From Duganella sp. CF517 (GTDB lineage: Bacteria; Pseudomonadota; Gammaproteobacteria; Burkholderiales; Burkholderiaceae_D), in NCBI RefSeq assembly GCF_900110275.1, contig NZ_FODC01000001.1, forward strand, positions 1,527,198 through 1,591,197: 64,000 nucleotides of DNA, given 5' to 3'. This document shows, one piece after another, positions 15,548 to 26,060 of the stretch. The notes under the pieces are model-generated. The model ran no database searches. It was not told where the DNA came from and was given only the letters and a program-made list of their open reading frames with translations. Numbering within the stretch: position 1 is the first letter of the stretch; each line of letters begins with the position of its first letter. The position numbers and the translations under genes were made by a program.

Positions 15548-16263
15548 GTGTTCTCCGTGGTGTCGAGTGGCAGGCCGAGCGCGAACTCGGCGGCCTTGCG
15601 GGCGTGGATGGCGGTGGTGTCGAACAGCGGCACGGCCGCGTCGGACTGGGCGATCAGCAGCGATATCTCGGTGCAGCCGAGAATGATGGCCTGCGCGCCC
15701 CGCGCCACCAGCGCGGCGATGATTCGGCGGTAGTCGTCGCGCGAGGCGTCGACGACGTCGCCGAGGCAAAGTTCCTCGTAGATGACGCGGTGGACGATGT
15801 CGCGCTCGGCCGGTTCGGGGACGATCACGTCCAGGCCGTGCAACGCGCGCAGCCGGTCCTTGTAAAACGCCTGCTCCATCGTGAAGCGCGTGCCGAGCAG
15901 GCCGATTCTGGTGTGGCCGGCGGCCTTGATGGCGGCGGCCGTCGGGTCGGCGATATGGAATAGCGGGATGCCGGCGGCCGCCTCGATGGCCGGGGCGACC
16001 TTGTGCATGGTGTTGGTGCACAGTACGATGAAGTCGGCGCCGGCCGCTTGCAGCGAACGGGCGGCGCCCGCCAGCAATGCGCCGGCCGCGTCCCAGTCGC
16101 CGGCGCGCTGCAACTTTTCCACGTCATGGAAGTCGACGCTGACGAGCACCACCCTGGCCGAGTGCAGCCCGCCCAGGTGTTGTTTGACGGTTTGATTGAC
16201 CTGCCGGTAGTACGGCACCGTCGATTCCCAGCTCATGCCGCCGATCAAGCCGATGGTTTTCAT
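15544..16263 (-). CDS. Aspartate/glutamate racemase family protein
   Basis: 239-residue PLP-independent racemase of the YgeA/aspartate racemase type. It begins MKTIGLIGGMSWEST, and the two catalytic cysteines sit in VLCTNTMHK (about residue 83) and ILGCTEISLL (about residue 195). The GLIGGMSWEST opening is diagnostic of the family. These enzymes epimerise aspartate, glutamate or broader amino acids, but the substrate cannot be read here. The ATG overlaps the stop of the DUF1349 gene by one base, and its own stop overlaps the GST ATG by four. Signal peptide absent; cytoplasmic. Confidence 0.9.
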   Translation of the reverse strand: MKTIGLIGGMSWESTVPYYRQVNQTVKQHLGGLHSARVVLVSVDFHDVEKLQRAGDWDAAGALLAGAARSLQAAGADFIVLCTNTMHKVAPAIEAAAGIPLFHIADPTAAAIKAAGHTRIGLLGTRFTMEQAFYKDRLRALHGLDVIVPEPAERDIVHRVIYEELCLGDVVDASRDDYRRIIAALVARGAQAIILGCTEISLLIAQSDAAVPLFDTTAIHARKAAEFALGLPLDTTENT

Positions 16264-16880
16264 CAGATGCGTCCCGGAATGAAGCTGAGGAAGGAGAACT
16301 CGGCTACGAAGCCGGCTTCCTTGGGGCTGCAGGCGTACAGGCCGCAGGCGACCGACTCGGCGCCGGCGCGCTCGTGCAGGTGGGCCATGCGGATTTGCGT
16401 CCACCGCTCGCCGTCGAGCGACGATTCGACGATGCAGTCGTTGGCCTCGGCGCGCACACGAAACCAGACGGTGTCGATGCCCTTGGCCAGCGGCTGGGTC
16501 GACCAGTCGGAGTAATGGCCGTTGGTGACGACGACGCCGAGGCGGTTGTCGCCGTCGGGCTCGAACTCGACCGATGTCTTGAGCCAGCAGCCGGACGACA
16601 GCCGCACCATCAGGCCGGCCTGGTCGTACTGGTGCGCCGGGCGCGAGGTGACCTTGGTCGTCAGCACGAAGTCGCCCTCGGCCTTCAGGTGCAGGAAGTG
16701 GCCGTTGTCGACCTGGAAGCCGTAGTGGGTGCGCTGCCAGAAGTCGGTGGCGGCGTCGGTGTGGACGCGCAGGCTGTTTTCGGCGTAGTCGACCTGCCAG
16801 CGGGCAGGCTCGCAATGCCATTGCAGCCTCGGGCTGAGCATGGTGTCGGCGAAGGTTTCGTGCAGCGGGGTGTCGCTCAT
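16263..16880 (-). CDS. DUF1349 (concanavalin-like) protein
   Basis: 205-residue protein with the DUF1349 pattern: WQRTHYGFQVDNGHFL, KVTSRPAHQYDQAGLMVR, WLKTSVEFEPDGDNRLGVVVTN and FSFLSFIPGR. The family adopts a concanavalin A-like jelly roll and has no established reaction; members are sometimes called regulators of carbohydrate-related genes. No signal peptide, so probably cytosolic. AAGGA precedes the ATG at 16880. It is the first gene of a four-gene, tightly overlapping unit with the racemase, GST and gamma-CA-like genes. Confidence 0.8.
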   Translation of the reverse strand: MSDTPLHETFADTMLSPRLQWHCEPARWQVDYAENSLRVHTDAATDFWQRTHYGFQVDNGHFLHLKAEGDFVLTTKVTSRPAHQYDQAGLMVRLSSGCWLKTSVEFEPDGDNRLGVVVTNGHYSDWSTQPLAKGIDTVWFRVRAEANDCIVESSLDGERWTQIRMAHLHERAGAESVACGLYACSPKEAGFVAEFSFLSFIPGRI

Positions 16881-16944
16881 CCGGTGTCCTTGTCTGGTGT
16901 GGGTCGTGCCTCCGTAGCTATTTTAAATTAACTTGGCGATTAAT

Positions 16945-17000
16945 TTAACGACAATAGGTTAACGACAATAGGTCAACGACAATAGGTTAACGACAATAGG
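16945..17000. repeat. 14-bp tandem repeat, four copies
   Basis: Units TTAACGACAATAGG at 16945, 16959, 16973 (one change, TC for TT) and 16987. The last unit is the 3' end of the DUF4124 gene, read as CCTATTGTCGTTAA with its stop codon, so three additional copies of the gene tail including stop follow it. Confidence 0.95.
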
Positions 17001-17448
17001 CGCGGATGTCGTTGGCGGCGACGTCGCGGTCGTGCTGGTCGATCGGCAGGCCGTTGACGTGGCGTACGGTGCCGTCGATGACGGCGCGCGCCAGGGCGCA
17101 GCGGGTGGCGTCGGTGTCCGGCTGGCCGCCGCGATGGACGACGGCCGCCGCCCCGCCGCCGCCGTCCTCGTCGCGGGCGCGGTAGCCGGGCGCCATCAGC
17201 TTGTGCTGCTGGCGGCGCTGGAATTCGGCTTCGCGCTGTTGCCAGGTGCCGGACGGACCGGCCGCCGGCGCGGCCGACGTTTTAAGCATCTGCACGCGCG
17301 CGCCGCCGGCCAGGTCGGGGTTGTCGGTGTAATTGGTGACGCCGTTGGCGTCCACCCATTTGTAGATGTCGGCGTGGACGGCGCCGCTGGCGCCCAGCAG
17401 TGCCAGCGACAGGGCCAGCGACAGCGAGAACGCAGGAGATCTGGTCAT
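16987..17448 (-). CDS. DUF4124 domain-containing protein
   Basis: 153-residue secreted protein. A signal peptide (MTRSPAFSLSLALSLALLGASGAVHA) leads into the DUF4124 motif DIYKWVDANGVTNYTDNP, a short beta segment common in proteobacterial envelope proteins. A low-complexity Gln/Arg-rich middle (TWQQREAEFQRRQQHK) follows, then a C-terminal part with two cysteines (TRCALAR and AYCR). The function of the domain is unknown. The last five codons and stop are part of a 14-bp tandem repeat that continues downstream. It is alone between two unrelated units on the same strand. Confidence 0.85.
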   Translation of the reverse strand: MTRSPAFSLSLALSLALLGASGAVHADIYKWVDANGVTNYTDNPDLAGGARVQMLKTSAAPAAGPSGTWQQREAEFQRRQQHKLMAPGYRARDEDGGGGAAAVVHRGGQPDTDATRCALARAVIDGTVRHVNGLPIDQHDRDVAANDIRAYCR

Positions 17449-17522
17449 GGAAGATTGTTCTCATGGAGAATCGACCAGCCAATTCTACGGATTATTTCCG
17501 CGCAGAATCTATTGAAATGTCA

Positions 17523-18473
17523 CTAACCTTGCAACAACACCACGGCGCCGCGCGCGATCACCCGCGCCACCGTCCGCGCATCCCAATTGGTCAGGCGGAT
17601 GCAGCCATGCGACTGGGTCTTGCCGATCTTGCCCGGCTCCGGCGTGCCATGGATGCCGTAGTGCGGCTTGCTCAGTTGAATCCAGACGGCGCCGACCGGG
17701 TTGTTGGGGCCGGCCGGGATGCGGGCGGCGGCGTCGCCGGCCTTGGCGTCCCAGAACAGTTTGGGGTTGTAGCGGTATTCCGGGTTGAGGGCGACGCCGA
17801 GCACCTCCCAGCGGCCTTCCGGCAGCGGATCGTGGGCGCTGCCGGTGCTGGCCGGGAATTGGGCGATCGGCATGCCGCCGGCGTCGAGCAGGGTCAAGGT
17901 GCCGTCGCTGGCGTCGACCAGGATCGAGGTGGCCTTGGGCAGTGGCTTGGCCGAGGCGACGTTGGGCACCAGCAGTTGTTCGCCGGCGCGGGCGAACGAC
18001 TTGCCGGGATTGAGACGGCGCAGCAGCTCGGGACTGCTGTGGAATTTTTCGCCCAGCGCTTCGGCCGCGCTGGCGTAGCCCAGCGCCGGCAGCTTGGCCT
18101 TGCCGGCCATCGTGGCCGGCAGCGGCCGGTACGGGCCGGCCGCGTCGTCGGCGCTGACGGTGTAGATGTCGAGCACGGGCGCGGTGTCGGTCGACAGCAC
18201 GGTCCACGTCGCCGCGTCGAGCACGCCGGTGAGCGGCAACTGGTGCAGCTTCTGGAAACCGGTGACGGCCTTGCGCAGGTTGCTGCCCTTGTTGCCGTCG
18301 ATCTCGCCGGACGAGAAATGGGCGCGGTCGAGCAGCACTTGCGCGCGCAGCAGGTCGTGGCCGCCGGCGGCGGGGTTGGCCGGGGTTGCGGATGGCGCGG
18401 GCGCCGCCGGCCTGGCGGCGGCGACGCCGGCCGGCGCCAGCGCCAGCGCGGCCGCGACTAACAACGTCTTCAA
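17523..18473 (-). CDS. L,D-transpeptidase (YkuD domain) with peptidoglycan-binding domain
   Basis: About 316 residues. Order: signal peptide, proline/alanine linker, a PG_binding_1-like domain (LLRAQVLLDRAHFSSGEIDG..LRKAVTGFQKLHQLPLTGVLD), a LysM-like middle (AEALGEKFHSSPELLRRLNPG), then the YkuD catalytic domain with HGTPEP and SHGCIRLTNWD (catalytic cysteine). It should make 3-3 peptidoglycan crosslinks or attach proteins in the periplasm. Start: no ATG lies at the signal peptide. A TTG at 18473 gives MKTLLVAAALALAPAGVAAA, a perfect leader; ATGs at 18545 and 18608 would add a polar extension before it. The TTG choice is inference. A VOC-like remnant ends 4 nt upstream. Confidence 0.85.
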   Translation of the reverse strand: MKTLLVAAALALAPAGVAAARPAAPAPSATPANPAAGGHDLLRAQVLLDRAHFSSGEIDGNKGSNLRKAVTGFQKLHQLPLTGVLDAATWTVLSTDTAPVLDIYTVSADDAAGPYRPLPATMAGKAKLPALGYASAAEALGEKFHSSPELLRRLNPGKSFARAGEQLLVPNVASAKPLPKATSILVDASDGTLTLLDAGGMPIAQFPASTGSAHDPLPEGRWEVLGVALNPEYRYNPKLFWDAKAGDAAARIPAGPNNPVGAVWIQLSKPHYGIHGTPEPGKIGKTQSHGCIRLTNWDARTVARVIARGAVVLLQG

Positions 18474-18477
18474 CAAA

Positions 18478-18555
18478 TCAGGCCCGGGGACGGTTGACGA
18501 CCGCTTCGACGCGGTGGCCGTCGGGATCGACGGCGAAGGAGGCATGGTGGAGCAT
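18478..18555 (-). pseudogene. Possible remnant of a VOC/glyoxalase-family gene
   Basis: The minus-strand frame here reads HHASFAVDPDGHRVEAVVN before a stop at 18478. That is the pattern of the last strand of VOC-family proteins (usually YYAAFV.DPDGH.IEAVCH). Upstream in the same frame the similarity disappears, so only the final 25 or so codons remain. The stop overlaps the region of the L,D-transpeptidase start. Based on a short motif only. Confidence 0.4.
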
Positions 18556-18632
18556 TGGGCGTGGGGGTCGATTCGGATGGTCGCGGTAAGGGACCCGGAT
18601 TCTACCAAATCGCGGGGCCGGATCGCGCACGC

Positions 18633-19499
18633 CTACTGCTTGCGGTATTTTTGCATGACGTAGCCGAGCCGGTGGCGGTTGACGTCGAGCCAGGTCCACA
18701 GCGCCTCGACCTGCGCCGGATGGGCGCGGTAGAAATTATCGTTGAAGGCGAGCCAGACGCGCGTGTTGATCAGCGGTTGCGGCAGTTGCACGACGGCGCC
18801 CTTGTAGCGCGCCAGCGTGGCCTTCAGGTGCGCCGGCGAGACGGCCGCGACGACCACGCCGTCGACCCGCCCGAGCCGCAGTTTCTCCAGATTGCGCTCG
18901 AGGTCGCGCGCGCCGTCGTCGATCGTCAGGCCGGCTTCGCGCAGGCGCGGCGCGTAGCTTTGCCCTTGCGCCACGCCGAGCAGCTTGCCCTTGAAGTGCT
19001 GCATCGGCACGGTGCTGGCCGGCAGCTTGTCGCCGGCGCGCACCAGCACGATCAGGGCGTTGTGCATGGCGCGGTCGAGGTCGATGTTGCCGGCCTTGTC
19101 GCGTGGTAGCGCTATTCCCGGCGGATACGAGGGCAGTTCGCCCAGCGGGGACATGTCGATGTCGCCGCTGGCCAGCGCGACGCGCAGGCGGGCGATCGGC
19201 AGGCGCACCCAGACCGGGGCGCAGCCGAAGCCGGCGCCGAGCACGGCGTCATGCATCAGGTCGACGGCGGCGCCGGGCGGGTCGGGCACGTCGCTGCCCT
19301 CGCCCAGCCAGTATGGCGGGCGGTGCTGGTCCATGTAGCCGACCCGCACGGGAATGCAGGCGGCGCCGGCGGCGGCCGGCGCCAGCAACGCGGCCAGCAG
19401 CACCGCCGCCCCGGCGCGCGCGGCCGCAAGGCGACCGGCCTTGCGGCCGGTCGCGGGCGCGCGGGGTGGTGCGGGGGCGTGTGCGGGGGCTGGGGTCAT
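18633..19499 (-). CDS. Periplasmic substrate-binding protein (SBP_bac_3-like)
   Basis: 288 residues with a long arginine/alanine-rich leader (TGRKAGRLAAARAGAAVLLAALL) and signal cleavage near AAAGAACIPVRVGYMD. The mature part has the layout of type-2 periplasmic binding proteins: VRVGYMDQHRPPYW, AAVDLMHDAVLGAGF, then ALASGDIDMSPLGELPSYP. No transporter permease or ATPase is adjacent, so it may be an orphan solute sensor or binding protein; such orphans are common in this family. Start at 19499 gives the shortest plausible leader. The ligand is not predictable. Confidence 0.75.
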   Translation of the reverse strand: MTPAPAHAPAPPRAPATGRKAGRLAAARAGAAVLLAALLAPAAAGAACIPVRVGYMDQHRPPYWLGEGSDVPDPPGAAVDLMHDAVLGAGFGCAPVWVRLPIARLRVALASGDIDMSPLGELPSYPPGIALPRDKAGNIDLDRAMHNALIVLVRAGDKLPASTVPMQHFKGKLLGVAQGQSYAPRLREAGLTIDDGARDLERNLEKLRLGRVDGVVVAAVSPAHLKATLARYKGAVVQLPQPLINTRVWLAFNDNFYRAHPAQVEALWTWLDVNRHRLGYVMQKYRKQ

Positions 19500-19607
19500 G
19501 GCGGTGTGGTCACTTCGCTGGGTGCTGGTCGGTATCATACAATTTATTTCCGTGTGGAAATCTAGCGAAATGTCACGGTGGTGGGCGTGGCCGCCGCCGG
19601 CGCTTGA

Positions 19608-19634
19608 CCGATCACGCTGCGCTAATCCGCCCTA
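19608..19634. repeat. Family-B repeat, half copy
   Basis: CCGATCACGCTGCGCTAATC followed by CGCCCTA matches the right edge of the copies ending at 2840 and 5470. Only one arm is present. It lies 24 nt beyond the end of ftsB. Confidence 0.65.
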
Positions 19635-19657
19635 GGTGGTTGGGAAGTTGTTTGGGG

Positions 19658-19987
19658 TTACTGGCCGGCTGCGGACGTCGGGGGCGCCGCCAGCGGGACC
19701 GGCGGCGCGGCCTGACCCTTGCCGACGATCTGGATGAAGATTTCGTTTTGTTTGATCATGCTGAGCTCGTAGCGGGCGCGTTCCTCGACGGCGCCGGTGC
19801 CGTCCTTGAGGTCGCGCACTTCGGAGTCGAGCTTGGCGTTGCGGGCCAGCAGTTCGGCGTTCTTTTTGTGCGCCGTGCCGACCTGGGCTTCGAGGTCGGC
19901 CACGCGCAGCCAGCCGCCCTTCCCCAGCCAGAGCGGGTACTGTATCAGCAGCAGCAGGACTGCCAGGGCGAGGGTGATCAGGCGCAT
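19658..19987 (-). CDS. ftsB: Cell division protein FtsB
   Basis: 109-residue single-pass inner-membrane protein of the divisome; with FtsL and FtsQ it links Z-ring assembly to septal peptidoglycan synthesis. The N-terminal helix [20 protein letters not shown] is followed by a predicted coiled coil ([29 protein letters not shown], broken here only for description) and the conserved [18 protein letters not shown] segment. A proline/alanine-rich tail follows. Position directly after enolase is the usual betaproteobacterial order (pyrG-kdsA-eno-ftsB), which supports the call. Confidence 0.95.
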   Translation of the reverse strand: MRLITLALAVLLLLIQYPLWLGKGGWLRVADLEAQVGTAHKKNAELLARNAKLDSEVRDLKDGTGAVEERARYELSMIKQNEIFIQIVGKGQAAPPVPLAAPPTSAAGQ

Positions 19988-20006
19988 GGTCGATTCGGGT
20001 TCGAAC

Positions 20007-20031
20007 GCGGCCGCCGGAAGCCGGCGGCCGC
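20007..20031. terminator. Strong GC hairpin between eno and ftsB
   Basis: GCGGCCGCCGG pairs perfectly with CCGGCGGCCGC (11 bp) around a 3-nt loop in the 52-bp eno-ftsB gap. There is no U run on either side, so rather than a classic terminator it may be an attenuator or a 3' stabiliser that lowers ftsB relative to eno. Confidence 0.55.
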
Positions 20032-20039
20032 TTGCTACA

Positions 20040-21383
<1,344 letters not shown>

Positions 21384-21471
21384 TTAAGGATAACGGGAAT
21401 ATAACCCGGCGCAGAGGGGTTTGCCAACGCGCGCCGGGCATTTTTGCCTGCGATTGCTTAGTTGAAGCTGC

Positions 21472-24062
<2,591 letters not shown>

Positions 24063-24239
24063 CTAAAACGGTCATTTCTTCAGCATCGGCCCCGGAAAAA
24101 TCCGCTCCGGCCCGGAAACGTCCGATTGATTAATTGATAAAAATAGCCGGTTTGGCAATCCATGCCGACTGTGTTTCAGCGTACAGACCGTCACAATCAA
24201 GCAAGTCAGAATAGCAACTCATTCTTAGAGGAGAACATC

Positions 24240-24662
24240 ATGAGCTACACGGAACGCGATGCTTACGGTATGTATGTCGACAACGGCAACAAGGGTCCAG
24301 GCCCGGAACTGATGGGCGCCGACACGCTGATTGGCGACCACGTTCACAATCTGAAGAACGAACACCTGGGCGAGATCAAGGAAATCATGCTTGACATGCG
24401 CACCGGCAAAATCGCCTACGCGGTCATGTCGTCGGGCGGCATCCTGACCATCGGCGAAAAGCTGTTCGCGGTGCCATGGGAAGCGCTGACCTTGGACACG
24501 GTCAACAAACGCTTCACCTTGAACATCGACAAGGAGCGCATCGAGAACGCGCCCGGCTTCGACACCGACCACTGGCCGAACATGGCCAACCAGACCTGGG
24601 CCAGCCAGATCCACAGCTACTACGGCACCCGCTACGACAACCTCGACAGCGGCCCGCTGTGA
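24240..24662 (+). CDS. PRC-barrel domain protein
   Basis: 140-residue soluble protein. The central part (GADTLIGDHVHNLKNEHLGEIKEIMLDMRTGKI, shown here as the pattern L.GD.V.N...E.LG.I.EIM.D...GKIAYAV) is a PRC-barrel, a beta-barrel found in photosynthetic reaction centre H subunits, RimM and many stress proteins. The C-terminus ending in SYYGTRYDNLDSG is typical of small general-stress PRC proteins. AGAGGAG lies just before the ATG, making the start at 24240 secure. It overlaps the next small ORF by one base. The role is probably stress-related, without a defined partner. Confidence 0.85.
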   Translation: MSYTERDAYGMYVDNGNKGPGPELMGADTLIGDHVHNLKNEHLGEIKEIMLDMRTGKIAYAVMSSGGILTIGEKLFAVPWEALTLDTVNKRFTLNIDKERIENAPGFDTDHWPNMANQTWASQIHSYYGTRYDNLDSGPL

Positions 24663-24841
24663 TGTCGGCCCTGATCATGCTGGCCGGCGCGGCCGCGCTG
24701 ACGGCGACGTTGATGGTGCGCGTGGCGCGCCGGCGCCAGGCGCAGGCGCGGCCGCCGGCCGGCGTCCCCGTCACGCTGGCGAGCTGGTCCGACGGTCGCG
24801 AATACCAGGTGGCGGACCACCTGCGGCGCATGAGGCGATGA
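24662..24841 (+). CDS. Small membrane protein
   Basis: 59 residues, MSALIMLAGAAALTATLMVRVARRRQ followed by a basic, proline-containing tail and VTLASWSDGREYQVADHLRR. One hydrophobic N-terminal helix with an arginine-rich cytosolic side suggests a single-pass inner-membrane peptide. The start overlaps the stop of the PRC-barrel gene (TGATG), and a strong terminator hairpin follows 42 nt after its stop, so the two form a short operon. No family recognised. Confidence 0.6.
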   Translation: MSALIMLAGAAALTATLMVRVARRRQAQARPPAGVPVTLASWSDGREYQVADHLRRMRR

Positions 24842-24882
24842 GTTGGAGGGATAACCACTCTCCAGTCATCGTTGTAGTACGG

Positions 24883-24921
24883 CTTCGGCCGCCAGCGCAA
24901 GCCGGCGGCCGAAGTCTTTTT
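24883..24921 (+). terminator. Intrinsic terminator of the PRC-barrel operon
   Basis: CTTCGGCCGCC pairs perfectly with GGCGGCCGAAG (11 bp, 10-nt loop) and is followed by TCTTTTTG. This is a well-formed rho-independent terminator for the plus strand. Confidence 0.85.
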
Positions 24922-25211
24922 GATCGGAAAATTAATGCATGTCTTCCAGCTCGTCGTATTCGCGGGAAGCGTATCCACAGGTCGCGCCAGGCGTTGTGCG
25001 GTTTCTGTCGGTTTTTGTCTCTTCCTGTCTCATTAGGCCGTGAGGCCGAGCGTTCCCGCACGGAGTGGTGCGAGCACGCCCCATACACACCTTTTATAGA
25101 GTGGCCAGCAGCCGCATCGGAATGTGGGCGATGCGGTCGTGCTCGGCGCGCGGCACCGTGGCCGCGACCGGCCAAGGCCCCTGCCCTGCCACCCGGCCGC
25201 CAAGAGCAATC
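24922..25211. other. Intergenic DNA without a supportable gene
   Basis: About 290 bp between the terminator and the isochorismatase-like gene. On the minus strand a 33-codon frame ends SREYDELEDMH at about 24935, but it has no ribosome-binding site and no recognised homologue. Nothing else was seen. Confidence 0.5.
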
Positions 25212-25892
25212 CTAAGCCGCGTCCCGCGCCGCCTGCTGCGCACGCGCGTAGCTCTCCGCCACGGCCGCATAGTTCGGCGCGACCAGGCCATAGAGCTTGG
25301 CCAGCTCCGCCGCTTCCGGGCGCGCCCACGTGCGGTGCAGTTCCGACAGCAACGCGTTGGTCGAGGTAGGTTTGACGCCGCCCTGCGCGAAGCGCGCGAC
25401 GGAGACGCGGGAGGCCATCTCGCTCGGATCGCCGGAGGCGTCGATGACGGCGTAGACATCGTAGCCCGCCGCGACGGCGTCAAGCGCCGGGAACATCACG
25501 CAAACACTGGTCCACACGCCCGCCATCACCAGCGTCTTGCGGCCGCTGGCGCGCACCGCGCCGACGAAGTCGGCATTGTCCCAGGCGTTGACCTCGCCCT
25601 TGCGCGGCACATAGACGGCATGCGGAGCGTACTCGTGGATTTCCGGCATCAGCGGACCGTTGCTGCCGGCCGGCTCCGAGGCGGTGGTGATCACCGGGAT
25701 CTTGAGCAAGGTGCACAGCCTGGCGATCGTCTCGACATTGCGCCGCAGGTCGGCCACCGCGATATCCTTGACGGTCTGGAACAGCCCGGACTGGTGGTCC
25801 AGCAACAGCACCAGCGTATCGGCGGGATCGAGCAGCGCGGCGCCGCCGCCCGTGGGCAGTGTGCTGGGTTTGGCATGTGGCGTATCTTGCAT
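25212..25892 (-). CDS. Isochorismatase-family hydrolase (YcaC-like)
   Basis: 226-residue cysteine hydrolase-fold protein. The triad of the family is visible: Asp32 in LLLDHQSGLF, Lys98 in PRKGEVNAW, and Cys131 in GVWTSVCVMF with the neighbouring cis-peptide region. VITTASEPAGSNGP and GDPSEMASRVSVARFAQ resemble YcaC-like hydrolases of unknown substrate rather than nicotinamidase or true isochorismatase. GAAGGAG precedes the ATG at 25892. It stands alone between a non-coding stretch and dnaE2, on the same strand as the latter and separated by 168 bp with a hairpin. Confidence 0.85.
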   Translation of the reverse strand: MQDTPHAKPSTLPTGGGAALLDPADTLVLLLDHQSGLFQTVKDIAVADLRRNVETIARLCTLLKIPVITTASEPAGSNGPLMPEIHEYAPHAVYVPRKGEVNAWDNADFVGAVRASGRKTLVMAGVWTSVCVMFPALDAVAAGYDVYAVIDASGDPSEMASRVSVARFAQGGVKPTSTNALLSELHRTWARPEAAELAKLYGLVAPNYAAVAESYARAQQAARDAA

Positions 25893-26018
25893 GGGTGGTT
25901 CTCCTTCGTTGGGCAGTTGTGGACGGTGACGGCGGGCGATCGGAAACGCGCCCTCACGGTCAGCTTGCCTGAATTTTTGGCCATGTTGCCGGCGCGACGC
26001 AAGTTCGCGCGCCGCATT

Positions 26019-26034
26019 CCCCCCGAAAGGGGGG
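26019..26034. terminator. C6-GAAA-G6 hairpin after dnaE2
   Basis: Six C, a GAAA tetraloop and six G, flanked by GCATT and CAT, 27 nt downstream of the dnaE2 stop. The stem is very stable but there is no U run, so it may stabilise the dnaE2 3' end or help termination. Confidence 0.45.
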
Positions 26035-26060
26035 CATGGCGCCGGACCGAAAATGCCACC

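Noticed and set aside
24930..25035. 33-codon minus-strand frame ending SREYDELEDMH
   Set aside because: The acidic end looks protein-like, but there is no ribosome-binding site, no homologue recognised and the length is within chance.
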